A DNA stretch of 64,000 bases from Sipunculus nudus. Its lineage: Eukaryota; Annelida; Sipuncula; Golfingiida; Sipunculidae. The position numbers and the translations under genes are program-made. Shown one piece after another: positions 23,226 through 36,203 of this stretch (position 1 is its first letter; every line of letters starts with the position of its first letter). The notes below the pieces were generated by a model, which did not search any database, had not been told where the DNA came from, and worked only from the letters and a program-made list of their open reading frames with translations. The stretch lies in NCBI GenBank assembly GCA_026874595.1, contig CM049321.1:8864979-8928978 (forward strand). The letters run 5' to 3'.

Positions 23226-24367
23226 ACATGAAAACTTTACAACGGATATATCCTATAAAACAATAGGATGGGTTAACGCTCGCCACTTGATTTCATTAAT
23301 CAAGAAATTAGATCCAGGTCATCACAGGTGACATTTCCAGGTTCTTTTAAGGACGTGTATTAAAATACCAGACAATCATACACCTAGATCAATAGAAACT
23401 ATGAGACATCAGGTTAAATTCACAAATATAATTCAAGACAATACTTACAGAGACACCAATGTGAGTGTGTGCGTTGATGTGTCAATACGACAGCTCTTCA
23501 CATTAAAATTACAGGATATATTACTGAGTCCATGGTTTGTATAAAAAAAACCATAAAGTCCAGTTCCTTCAGAGATCTCTGGTTACTGTTTTGTGTAGAA
23601 TCTAGCGTATGGTTAGTACCATATAGATCTAGTCTTTCTGAGTTTAGTGATCTTTAACTGATCTTGCTTGTCTGCGACCCGGGTATGTTTACGTTCACAT
23701 GAATGCAATAGAGCTCTTTGTTAACGAGGAGCTTAGAGTCCTTGACCTTGCTCTTGTAGCAAGGGTTTCACGGCTTACGGCGGTTATGTTTCTAGGTCAA
23801 GCTGAACTAGGCCGGCAGGTGACGAGCGCTCTTTCAATTTATCGCCAATACGAAGCTCTGTCGGCAGCACGGCTGAGTTCTCATGAGCTGGGTCCTTGCC
23901 TCATGTAGAAGCTTGCTTCTATGCCGTTTCTGGCGTTTCAATGTTCCTACTCCCGTGCGTGCGTGCTGCCACCTCAAGCTTCAAGACCCAACTGAAGGCA
24001 GCTTCCAGCGTCTCTCCCTGAACTCTGACGTCACAATCGTCGTCACAATACGGCGATCCGGTTCTCTGATTGGCTTATTTCTCAAGTGTCCCATATAAGG
24101 ATATATGTGACCTAGTTTGACTGTTAGCGTCACCATGGCGACCCACATACCAAATGTAATAATTACACACGATGCGTGACACGGATAAATCAGCTGATAG
24201 CCGATGGGATTCCATACAAGAATACACAATATATATATATACAATCAAGACCTGTCAACGCTTTAGGATGACGCTTCACGTCAATATCAATAGAGAACAG
24301 ACTTCGTTAAACTATGATACAAAACACCGTACATATTGTCACCGATTTCTGGTGACACTGTGTTAGG
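23226..24367. mobile_element. Insert of about 1.1 kb interrupting the satellite
   Basis: Satellite landmarks stop near GTGTGTCACCC and resume near GGTGGGACTAATAGTGCG. The ends are loosely complementary (GTCACCCCTAAC against GTTAGGTGGGAC). No long open frame; it has higher GC than the flanking AT-rich intergenic DNA around 23650-24050. The class is unknown. Confidence 0.4.
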
Positions 24368-24945
24368 TGGGACTAATAGTGCGTTTCTTGTGCAACAAGC
24401 ATTCTTTTTCGTGTCTCTCTCACAGCCTTTGCATGTTCAGACCGAATCGGGGGCTGTGTCAGGCAACTTTTAAGACAGCCCCTGATCTGGTCTTTCTTCT
24501 GCATGCTGATTGAAATCTTCTGTGAATTTGCCTGTGTGTGTTCGGTGCCTCTAATCTATTTCCTTTTTTTGGTTGCATATTTTACGCCTGTTTTTTATGT
24601 GGGACCCCTTGTGTGTTCTTGTGCAGCCAGCATTTCCGCGTATGTCTCTCTATCAGGGTTCTGCTTTTATGTCTCGCTGTATCTTTGTAATTTGTTGTTC
24701 GAACCAAACCAAGGGCCCTATCAATTTGTTAGTCCACCGTTGGCTGTATTCTTATGGGAATCTTCTGTGTGGCTGTGTTTTTCAGGGTTCTTGGTCTATT
24801 TTCTTTGTTGGCTGCATATGTTGCGTCTGTTTCTTTGTTATGTGGGCCGCTTTGGCGTTTCTTGTGAAGTATTTTGCCTGCATGTCTCGATCATTGTCTT
24901 TGCAAGGTTGAAACAACTTGGGTCTTCTTTTTGTCACTCAGATGG
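24368..24945 (+). repeat. ~230-bp satellite, block 2
   Basis: Two to three monomers with GGGGGCTGTGTC...ACAGCCCCTGAT, the ATTTGCCTGTGTG tract and TTGTTGTTCGAACCAAACC. The 184-codon open frame across it is a by-product of low stop density. Confidence 0.78.
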
Positions 24946-27735
24946 AATAATTAATGATGAAATTGGGTTTAAACTTGTCTTGGGTTTAATGGGTTTATAT
25001 AACTGTTGGGGGGAATTTCATTCATTCATGCTTATCACACATGCACCCTCCAATTAAAGATAAGAAAATTTCAGTAAGTTTTAAAATTCTTCACAACAAC
25101 ATATTTACATATATTTACATATTATGCACAAGTATGTAACACCGGACTGATTGGTCATCCATCAGTATTTTGAGAATATATGTACAGTGTGCAATAAATC
25201 ATTAACTAGGTAATTTAATTGAATGATTCTAATGCTAAAAGAATAAAACATAACACTGATAAATGTTTCAGCCGCCCATTCCTATTGAAAAACCTTGTCG
25301 ACAAATGTCCACCTCTGTGGACAGATATCCACACCCTATGGACAAACTGTCACACCCTGTGGACAAAACGGTGCACATGCTCTGTAAACACTAATAATTC
25401 AGAATAACCATAATGATTTTGTGCCAGTTTGAGATTCGACTGATGGACCGCGGACCGCTGCGTGGCCTACATTGTTTACAAACGGGCGGCGCTCAGCTAA
25501 TCGCGGCCGATGACCACGCCCCGTCACTTAACTGGTTAAGTTATTCGGTTCGTGAAACAAAAACACTTCGTGTTAATATTATTAGCTAAACAAAATATGT
25601 ATTGGCCAAGTCAATACTTACATTTTAACGGTTGGAGATGGCTGTGTGGTCGGGAATGACCGAAGGTCAGGAAACTACGGATTAGAATGTTTCAAAAGAG
25701 CCGCCGTCTGTTTATATGCACTTGTTAGCCCATATTATCCCTATAATAACATCCCGCTGACAGGCGGTAAGGACAAAACCGTCACTTCTAAATGCTACTA
25801 AAATATAGTATTTCTTACAAGGGAAATAATAATATATAAACAACTACGCGTGTATTGTACGATGTCACTAAGCAGAAAGCAGCTGACCCGACTGATAAGT
25901 ATGGCGCTAACTAATGACGATCTTCACCATGGTCAAGCTGTTCTTAGACTGTTAAAACGCACAATTTCCGCGGATTATTAATACGTACTACTCGTACAGC
26001 TAACAAGCTGTGAATCTGAGACAAATAAAGTTACTGTAATACCTATTTATGATGTCGCACAACACCGGATGTCACCGGTTATTGCTCACCGTTACACATA
26101 TGTTGACGCTCTATTATAGTATAAAGTACAAATACAACTGAAATGGCCTGTCAGTTTACAAATTGTAATAAAATACCCCCTAGACAACGGCTATAACTGT
26201 AAATAATAGTTGTTCACATAACCTCTACTGACATCAAAATATTACCATAGATCCCAGTTATTTTCCCCTAAATCCCGAATCCAATTTTTATAACACTACC
26301 CCCCCCCCCTGAAAAACTTTTAATCACTGAAATGAAAGTTATTTATATGAACATTTCAGACCTGTTTCCTATTGGATCGGTCTCCTACTTACCACGAGTC
26401 CCGTTTATTTATTATTTTTTTTCAAATGGCTGGAACAGTAAAATATTAAGACTTCGGCTGTATTAAAATTAAATAACTGCAGATCTCTGTACACAATCAG
26501 TCCTCTGTTATCTTAGTTATATTCATAGTTCATCTTGTATTTATATCCATAATTGGAATAGTTCCTCTTCCTGCTGTCTTTGCCAACAATCGCCTCTTGG
26601 GTGGATTTGTAGTAGTTTAATCGGACTGTACGGTCTCCTCTCCCAGTATCTCCATTCTCGCTTATGTTTCTTCTGCGTAGGTTCACTGTCACCATCACCT
26701 GTTAGGTTGCGAACCCTTTTCTGTTCATCTCTTGTGTGGTTTGGTTGATGCTCTGGTGGGAATCGCAAGCTATGGTACTGTACTGACTTCCTTTAGGTTT
26801 AGTCATTGTGCTGGTTGTGCAGGGGTTCTCCGGAAAAAGAGTAGCATCCAGAGTTTGGCTTTGACTGCCCCATAGGTGATTGAAATCCCCCTCCTGGTAT
26901 CAAAGGCTAAGGGCTGGCGTGCTCTGCCTGCGCAGAGATGCTGTTGATTCGACTAATTTGCGTCCGAGTCGGCTTAGGCTTGTGCAAGCATCTGGGCAGC
27001 TAGCCCTTTATGGCCGTCCGGTATCAAGCGAGAAAATCCCCTCTCGCAAAGCCTTCAACAGCCATAGTTAGGCTCTGGCACGTCATTGTGACTTCCATCG
27101 TGGCCTCCTTCACGGTTTCACTCAGTTCACGAATAGCCTCCCGCAAGTTTGGGTCTTGGGGTTGCCGCAGTTTAGCGTAAACCTTCTTCACTCCCCCTTT
27201 CACTTCCTGTAACGTTTGAAATGTGTTTGATCATTTTGCTTTCACTTGACCCAGGTAAAGATTGGTTGTTAAAACTTGGGTCTTTATAGAATTCATGGTT
27301 TCCCGCAGGGTGGGATCCACCCTATTACTAGCCAAGGACTCGATGGTGGCCAGACACTCTTTGATGAGCGACTCATTGGTTTTGTCTTGTTCTGTGAGTG
27401 GTGCCCGGGATAGGGTTTGTACTATGGGACGGGATTTTGACTGTGGTCCGTGCCCGGGACGGGGTTTGGACTTTGCTCGGCGCCCGGGACGGGGTTTGAA
27501 CTGTTCCATGACTGCTTGCGGGCGTCCCCTCGGGCAGGTTTACCCCTCAGTCGGTTGAGTATAATGACTTGCTCAAAGCCACACTGTCTGGAACTGGAAA
27601 CGGGTGGTCACCTTCCTCGCCTTCACTAGCGGCCGATTTGATTTTTATATGGGGTTTCGTCGATTACCATCAACATCTCAGTACTGGCCTCTGAGTGAAC
27701 CCACCGACCATGGCCCCGAGCTTTGTATTCATATA
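24946..27735. other. Insert of about 2.8 kb between satellite blocks
   Basis: Not satellite. 24946-26500 is AT-rich with nothing recognised apart from a GTGGACA-type short repeat at 25310-25365. 26510-27600 holds the degenerate - strand coding remnant listed separately. Confidence 0.5.
26541..27640 (-). pseudogene. Degenerate coding remnant, coiled-coil-like, possibly retroelement Gag
   Basis: The - strand has a series of open stretches broken by stops and frame changes. At 27509-27231 a Pro/Arg/Lys-rich start with repeated KPRPG and KSRP motifs leads into a helical segment (LTEQDKTNESLIKECLATIE...VDPTLRETMNS) and a stop. Another frame continues at about 27228-27025 with LREAIRELSETVKEATMEV, a similar helical block. 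Around 26768-26541 lies a charged, Arg-rich stretch. A helical N-terminal part followed by a basic C-terminal part would fit a retrotransposon Gag, but no zinc knuckle, protease or reverse transcriptase is visible. The function is not recognised. Confidence 0.35.
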
Positions 27736-30700
27736 GGTCTCAATGAAATGGGACTTTGCTGACCCCATATGTCTCCCTATCGTTTCTTGTACAGGGTGCT
27801 CCGTGCATTTCTCGCTGCATCTCTGTCATTTCTTGTTTGAACCAAACCAGGGGTTCTGTCTCTCAACTTCTCAGACTCCCTTCGGTTGTATTCAAATGGA
27901 AATCTTTTTATGTGTCTGGTTTTTTTTTGTTATACTTATGTTATGTTTCAGCTTCTTTGTGCAACGGGCCCCTTGTTTATTCGTTGCATAGCCATACAGT
28001 TGCACGTCTTCCGTGTATGTCTCCCTTGCTCTGTGATTTCTTCGAACCAAATCAAGGGCTCTGTCTATACACCTTTCAGACAGCCCCTGACCTGGTCCTT
28101 CTGCTTTATATGAATTTTCTGTTTGTCTGCTTGCGTATTCTGCGGGGCCCCTGGTCTATTTCTTTTGCTACTTGCATACTTTCTATTTTTTATTATGTTT
28201 GGCCCTTTGTGCGTGTCTTGTGCAACAAACATATTTCGCTTGTCTTTCTCAATGCGTTTGTATGTTTGGGGGCTGTGTCTAGAAACTTTTAAGACAGTCC
28301 CTGACTTGGTCCTTCAGCTGCGAGCTGATGGCAATCTTCTGTGAATTTCTCTGTGTGTTTGGGGCCCCTAATATAGCAGATGGCATTTTGCGTGTATTTC
28401 TCTCTCCGACTGCATGTTGAAACCTTGCCAAGAGCTCTATCTTCTGGGTACATGTATATGTCTTCGTTGCTGCGTGCCCTTGTCTATTTCCTCGAGTGCT
28501 TGTATATCTTGAGTGTTTCTGTCTTACGTGGGACCGCTTGTGCGTCTCTCGCACAGGGTCCTGTGTGTATGTCTAGCTGCCTCTCTATCAATTCTTGATG
28601 GAACCAATCCAGCGGATCTATCACCTTTTAAGATACCCCCCCCCCCGAGTTTGTTCTTCGGCTGTATATAAATGGGAATCTATTGTGCGTGTACCTGCGC
28701 TTTTCGGGGTATTTGATATATTCCCTTGATTGCTTGCATATGATGCGTCTGTTTCTTTGTTACACAGGACCCTTTGAGTGTTTCTGGTGAAGCCAGTACT
28801 AAGCGTGCATAACTCTCTTAATGTCTTCGCATGCTTGCACCAAATCAGGTCTTTTCCTGTCAAATAGGTTCCGCCGTCGCATTCTGATAGAAATTTCTTT
28901 CTGTGTGTTTGTTTCGTTCGGGGCCCCTTTTCTTTTTGCTTGTCAGCTTATGTGTCACGTATCAGCCTCATGGGACCCCTTGTGCATTTCTTATACACAC
29001 AGCATTTTTTTCGCATGTCTCTCTCATTGGCTTTGCATTTTCTGACCAAATCAGGGGCAGTGTCTGGAAACTTTTGGGAAAGCCTCTGACCTGGTCCTTC
29101 TGCTGCATGCTGAAGCAAGCGTCTTCCAAGGATCTCTCTTCCTGTCTGTAATTTCTTGTTCCAACCAATCAATGGCTTTGTCTATGAACCTTTAAGACAA
29201 CCCCTGACCAGGTCCTTCTGCTTGATATTAATTTTCTGTTTGCCTGCTTCTGTGATCAACGGGGACGCTGGTCTATTTATTTTCCCACTTGCATGTTTTC
29301 TGTCTACTTATCTATAATGAGGGGCTCTTTGTGCGTTTTTTTCTGTGAACGCAGCGTTCCTTAGCATGTCTCTTCATTGCCTTTGCATGTTCGAACCAAA
29401 TCAGGGGCTGTGTCTAAAAATTTTGATGACACCCCCTGATCTGTTCATTCTGCTGCTTGCTGATGGCAATCTTCTGTGAATTTGTCTGTGTGCGGTTGGG
29501 ACCCCTTATCGATTTCCTTTATTGCTTGCATATATTGAGCCTATTTTTGGTGTGTGGGACCCCTTGTGCATTCTTGTTGAACCAACATTTTTGTGTATGT
29601 CTCGCTACCGTTTTTTTTTTAACAGGATTCTGCGTGGATGTCTCGCTGCACCTCTGTTATTTCTTGTTTTAGCAAAGCAAGGGGCCCTATAAACTTTTAA
29701 GACACCCTTAGGCTGTATTCAAATGGAAATCTTCTGTGTACCTGTGTTATTTCGGGGCCCTTGATCTATTTCCTTAATTGGTGGGCGAGTCTGTTTATTT
29801 CTTATGTCGGCCCACCTGAGCGTCTTTTTTTTTGTGAAGCCAGTAATTTTGCCTGCATGTCCTTATCATTGTCTTTGCATGATTGAAACAACTCGTGTCT
29901 TTTTCTTGTCATTCAGGTCCTCATTTGGGTCTTCGGTGTGCATTCTAATAGAAATGTATGTCTGTCTGTGTTTCGTTCGGGGCCCCTTGTCTTTTCTACT
30001 TAGTAGCTGATATGTTGCGTATCAGCCTCCTGGTACCTTGGAGCCCCTTGTTTCTTGCACAGCCAGCGTCTTCCATGTATGTCTCTCTTGCTCTGTGACT
30101 TCTTGTTCGAACTTAATCGGGGGCTCTGTCTATAAACCTTTAAGGCAGCCTCTGATCTTGTCCTTCGGCTTGATTTGAATCTTCTGTTTCTGTGTTCTAT
30201 GGGGCCTCTGGTCTATTTCTTTTACTACTTGCATATTTTGTCCATTTCTTTATTATATGGGACCGCTTGTGTGTCACTTGTACAGGGTCCTACATGTATG
30301 TTTCGCTGCCACTCTTGAGCAAACTAAACCAAGGGCTCTGTCTATCACCTTATAAGATACTCCTGACTTTGTTCTTCGGCTATATACAAATGGGAATCTT
30401 TTTGTGTGTGTACCTGCGTCTTTCGTGGTCCTTGATCTATTTCCTTGATTGCTTGCATATGTTGCGTCTGTTTCTTTGTTATTTGGGACTCCTTGAGCGC
30501 TTCTTATGAAGCCAGTACTTTGCGTGCATATCTCTCTTAAATCTTTGCATGATTGCACCAAACCATGTCTTTTTTTCCTGTCAAATAGGTTCTGCCTTGG
30601 GTTTTCGTTGCCCCTAATATGTTTCCCTTTTTTCTTGCATATTTTTAGCCAGTTTTGTTACATGCGTCCTTGTGGAGCCAGCATTTTCGTGTATGTCTCT

Positions 30701-32345
30701 CTATTGTTTCTTGTACAGGGTTGAACAGAAATTTATGTCTGCGTGTTTTTGTTTCATTCGGGGCCCCCTGTCCGTTTGATTTGCAGCTGATATGTTGCGT
30801 ACCAGTCTCTTGGTACCGTGGGGGCCCCTTGTTTGTTTCTTGTAAAGCCAGCGTCTTTCGTGTAAGTCTTTCTTGCTCTATGATATTTCTAGTTCGAACC
30901 AAATCAGGGGCTTTGTGTAAAAACCTTTTAAGACAGGCCCTGACCTGGTCCTTCTGGTGCATATTGATATGAATCTTCTTTTTCTCTGGTTGTATGTCCT
31001 ATGGGGCCCTTGGTTTATTCCTTGCATATTATCAGTCCATTTCTATATGTGTGGCCCCTTGTGCGTTTCTTGTGCACAAGGCATTTATTCGCATGTCTCC
31101 CTCACTGCCTTTGCATGTTCGGACCAATTTAGGGGCTGTGTCTATAAACCTCTAAGACAGCCCCTGACCTGTTCCTGCTCCGGCATGCAAATAACAATCT
31201 TCTGTGAACCTGTCTCTGTGATTTCGGGGCCCTTAAATCCATTTCCTTTCTTTCTTGCATATTTTCAGTCTCTTTCTTGGATATGGGGGCCCTTGTGCGT
31301 TTTTGTGCACCAAGTATTTTTTTTCATGTCCTTCTCACTGCCTTTGCAGGTTCGATCTAAATCCGGGGCCGTCCCTAGAAACATTTAAGACAGTCCCTGA
31401 CCTTCTCCTTCTGCTGCATGCTAATGGCAATCTTCTGTGAATCTGTCTCTGTGAGTTCTAGGCCTCGAGTCAATGTCCTTTCTTTCTTGCATATTTTCAG
31501 TCTGTTTCTTTGATATGTTGGGCCTTTTGTGCGTTTCTTGTGCACCAAGCATTTTGAGTGTTTATCTCTCTCTAATTGCATATTCAAACCTTGCCAAGGG
31601 CTAAGTTTTCTGTGTATATGTCTGTGAGGTTCGGGCCCCTTTGTCTATTTCCTTTCTTGCTTGCATAATTTGAGTGTTTTTTTCTTAGGGATGCTTATCT
31701 TGTACAGGTCCTACGTGTATGTCTCGCTGCCTCTCTGTTATATCTTGTTCGAACCAAACCAGGGGCTCTCTCAATCACTTTTTAGGACATCCCTTAGTTC
31801 ATCGGCTGTATACAAATGGGGATCTTCAGTGTGTCTGTGCTTTTCTGGGCTCTTGGATTTTTTTCCCTTGATTGGTTCCATATGTTGTGTCTGTTTCTTT
31901 GTTATGTGGGCCGCCTGGGCGTATTTTATTGCAGCCAATATTTTGCCTGCATGCCTCTGCCATTGTCTGTTAAGACAGCCCTGACCTGGTTCTGACTCTG
32001 ATGGGAATCTTTGGATTGTCTGATTGTGCGTTCTACGAGGCTTTGTTCTATTTCTTGTTACTTAAATATTTCAGTCTATTTCTTTATGTGAGGCCCCTTG
32101 CGCGTTTCTTGTGCACCAGAAACGTTAAAGACAGCCCCTGACCTGGTCTTTCTTCTGCATGCTGATAGCAATCTTCTGTGAATTCGTTTGCATGTGTTCG
32201 GGGATCCTAATTTATATCTTTTCTATTTCTTAACTATGGGGGACACTTGTTTCTTGTGCACCCAACATTTTGGCGCATGTCTCTCTCACTGCTTTCCTCT
32301 TTCGAAACAATTCTGAGGCTGTCTATAAACATTCAGACAGACTTG
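27736..32345 (+). repeat. ~230-bp satellite, block 3 (main block)
   Basis: About 20 degenerate monomers. The CGAACCAAATCAGG landmark recurs about every 215-235 bp (for example near 30897, 31121, 31355, 31586). Well-preserved monomers hold the hairpin AGGGGCTGT...ACAGCCCCT (for example 31131-31165). GGGGCCC(C)TT boxes occur about twice per monomer. The array grades into the 23-bp minisatellite at its right end. Confidence 0.85.
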
Positions 32346-35300
32346 TGTGGAACCTGACTGGTTACTGATTTATCAGCAGACCTGTTTCTTTAGTGGTACC
32401 TGGTCTGTCAATTGTGTGGTCAATTCACGTTTTCTTGTATGGTACTGGACTTGTTCCTTGTGTGGCATAGGACTTTTTTCTAGTGTAGTACCTGACCTGT
32501 TAATTGTATGGAACCTGTCTTGTTTCTTATGTTTTACTTGTGTGGCACCTGACTTGTTACTTTTGTGGTGACTGTTTCTTATGTGGGAGCTGAAAAGGTT
32601 CTTCTGTGGTACCTGGCCTGTTTCTTATGTGGACCTGACCTGTTTCTTGTGTGATACCAAACGTGTTTCTTGTGTGGTACTAGACTTGTTTCTTGTGTGG
32701 TAACCTGGCCTGTTTCTTTTGTAATACCAGACCTGTTTCTTCTGCTGCACCTGACATTTTTTTTGTGTGGCACCTGACTTGTTTCTTGCATTGTACCTGA
32801 CCTGTTATGCGTGTGGTACCTGACTTGTTCCTTGTGTGGTACCTGACCTGTTACCTGTCTGTTACCTCACCTGTTTCTTGTGTGTACCTGACCTGTTTCT
32901 TCTGAGGCACTTAACTTGTATCTTATGTGGTACCTGACCTGTTTGTTGTGTGATACCAGACCTGTTTGTTGTGTGGTACCTGGCCTGTTACTTCTGTGGT
33001 ATCTAACCTGATTCTTATGTGGTACCTGACCTGTTAATTGTATGGAACCTGTCTTGTTTCTTGTGTGGTACCGGACCTGTTACTTCTGTGGTACCTGACT
33101 TGCTTCTCATGTTGTACCGGACCTGTTTCTTGTATGGAACCTGACCTGTTCCTGTTGGAGTACCTAACCTGTTTCTTCTGTTGCACCAGACTTGTTTTTT
33201 TGTTTGGCACCTGACTTGTTCTTGCTTTGTACCTGACCTGTTACGTGTGTGGTACATGACTTGTTCCTTGTGTGGTACCTGACCTGTTACCTGTGTGTTA
33301 CCTGACCAGTTTCTTGTATGAAACCTTGCCTGTTTCTTCTGTGATACCTGATATGTTTCTTCTGTTGCACTCGACGTGTTCTTGTGTGGTACCTGACCTA
33401 TTTCTTGTATGTACCTGACCTGTTTCTTGTGTGGCACCTGAATTGCTTCTTACGTGACAACGGACCCGTTTCTTCTATGAAACCTGGCCTGTTTCTTCTG
33501 TGATACCTGATCTGTTTCTTCTGTTGCACTCGACGTGTTCTTGTGTGGTACTAGACCTGTTTCTTGTCTAGTGCCTGACTGGTTTCTTGTGTGGTACCTG
33601 ACCTATTTCTTGTGTGGTACCTGACTTGTTTCTTTGTTGCACCTGACCTGTTTCTTCTGGGGTACCTGACCTATTTCTTCTGTGGCAGCCGACACGTTTC
33701 TTGTGTGATACCTGGACTGTTTCTTGTGTGGTACCTAACATGTTTCTTGTGTGGCACCTGAACTTTTTCTTCTGTTGTACCTGACCTATTTCTTCTGTGG
33801 CGCAAGTCCTGTTTCTTGTCTGGTACCTTACCTGTATTTAGTGTGGTACCTGACCTGTCTCTTCTTTGGCACTGAACTTGTATCTTTTGTGGTACCTGAC
33901 CTGTTTCTTGTGTGGTCCCAGACCTGTTTGACGTGGGGTACCTGACCTGTTACTTCTGTGGTATCTAACCTGATTCTTGTGTGGTACCTGACCTGTTAAT
34001 TGTGTGGAACCTGTCTTGTTTCTTGTGTGGTACCTGACCTGTTACTTCTGTGGTATCTGACTTGCTTCTCATGTTGTACCGGACCTGTTTCTTGTATGGA
34101 ACCTGACCTGTTCCTGTTGGAGTACCTAACCTGTTTCTTCTGTTGCACCAGACTTGTTTCTTGTGTGGCACCTGACTTGTTTCTTGCATTGTACCTGACC
34201 TGTTACGTGTGTGGTACATGACTTGTTTCTTGTGTGGTACCTGACCTGTTCACTGTGTGTTACCTGACTTGTTTCTTGTATGAAACCTTGCCTTGCTTCT
34301 GTGATACCTGATTTGTTTCTTTCGTTGCACTCGACGTGTTCTTGTCTGGTACCTGACCTGTTTCTTGTGTGTACCTAACCTGTTTCTTGTGTGGCACCTG
34401 ACCTGTTTCTTCTATGGTACCTGACCTGTTTCTCATGTGGCACCTGACTTGCTTCTTACATGACAACGGACCCGTTTCTTCTATGAAACCTGGCCTGTTT
34501 CTTCTGTGATACCTGATCTGTTTCTTCTGTTGCACTCGACGTGTTCTTGTGTGGTACCAGACCTGTTTCTTGTCTAGTGCCTGACTGGTTTCTTGTGTGG
34601 TACCTGACCTATTTCTTGTGTGGTACCTGACTTGTTTCTTTGTTGCACCTGACCTGTTTCTTCTGGAGTACCTGGCCTATTTCTTGTGTGATACCTGGCC
34701 TGTTTCTTGTGTGGTACCTAACATTTTCTTGTGTGGCACCTGACCTTTTTCTACTGTTGTACCTGACCTATTTTTTCTGTGGCGCAAGTCCTGTTTCTTG
34801 TGTTGTACCTGACTTATTTCTTCTGTGGCGCAAGTCTTATTTCTTGTATGGTACCTGACCTGTTTTTGGTGTGGTACATGACCTGTTTCTTGTGCTGTAC
34901 CTGTCTTGTTTCTTTTGTGGTACCTGACATATTTCTTTTGTGGTACCTGATCTGAGACTTCTGTTGCATCTGACTTGTTTCTTGTGTGGTACCTGACCTG
35001 TTTATTCTTTGGCACCTGACTTTTATCTTGTGTTGTACCTGACCTGTTTCATGTTTCATATCTGACCTGTTTGTTGTGTGGTTCCTGACCTGTTTTCCTG
35101 TGGCACCAGACTTGCTTCTTGTGTGGCACCTGACATGTTTTTTGTGTGGCACCTGACCTTTTTCTTCTGTTGTGTCTGACCTATTTCTTCTGTGGCGCAA
35201 GTCCTGTTTCTTGTTTGGTACCTTACCTGCATTTAGTTTGGTACCTGACCTGTTTCTTGTAAGGTACCTGACCTGTCTCTTCTTTGGCACTGAACTTGTC

Positions 35301-36203
35301 TCTTATGTGGTACCAGACCTGTTTGTTGTGTTGTACCAGACCTGTTTCTTGTGTGGTACCTGGCCTATTACTTCTGTGGTATCTGACCTGATTCCTGTGG
35401 TACCTTACCTGTTTGTCGTGTGGTACCTGGCCTGTTTCTTCTGTGGTAGCTGACCTGATTCTTGTGTGGTACCCGACCTGTTAATTGTATGGAACCTGTC
35501 TTGTTTCTTGTGTGGTACCTGATCTGTTACTTCTGTGGTACCTGACTTGCTTCTCATGTGGTACCAAACCCGTTCTTGTTTGGAACCTGACCTGTTCCTG
35601 CTGGAGTACCTGACCAGTTTCTTCTGTTGCACTAGACTTGTTATTGTCTGGTACCTGACCTGTTTCTTGTGTAGTACCAGACCCGTTTCTTGCGTGGTAC
35701 AAGACCTTTTACTTCTGTGGTACCTGACTTGCTTCTTACGTGATAAAGGACCCGTTTCTTGTATGGAACCTGGCCTGTTTCTTCTGTTATTCCTGATCTG
35801 TTTCTTCTGTTGCACTCGACATGTTCTTGTGTGGTACCTGACCTGTTTCTTGTATGTACCTGACTTGTTCCTTGTGTGCTTCCTGACCTGTTTATGTGTG
35901 ATACCCATTACCTGTTTCTCATGTGGCACCTGTCTTTTTTCTTGTCCAGTACCTGACCAGTTTCTTGTGTGGTACCCGACCTATTTCTTTTGCGGTACCT
36001 GAATTTGTTTCTTTGTGGCACCTGACCTGTTTTTTCTGGGGTACCTGACCTGTTTTTTCTGTGGCAGCCGACTTGTTTTTTGTGTGATACCTGGCCTGTT
36101 TCTTGTGTGGTACCTAACATGTTTCTTGTGTGGCACCTGACCTTTTTCTACTGTTGTACCTGACCTATTTCTTCTGTGGCGCAAGTCCTGTTTCTTGTGT
36201 TGT

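Noticed and set aside
24129-24142. Second X-box-like palindrome GTCACCATGGCGAC
   Set aside because: It fits the consensus less well and lies in an unclassified satellite insert with no gene nearby.
24503-31984. Open frames of 100-184 codons on the + strand (24503-25057, 27756-28292, 30957-31388)
   Set aside because: They are translations of the ~230-bp satellite; the same phrases (EPNQG, TWSFC) recur in shifted frames from monomer to monomer.
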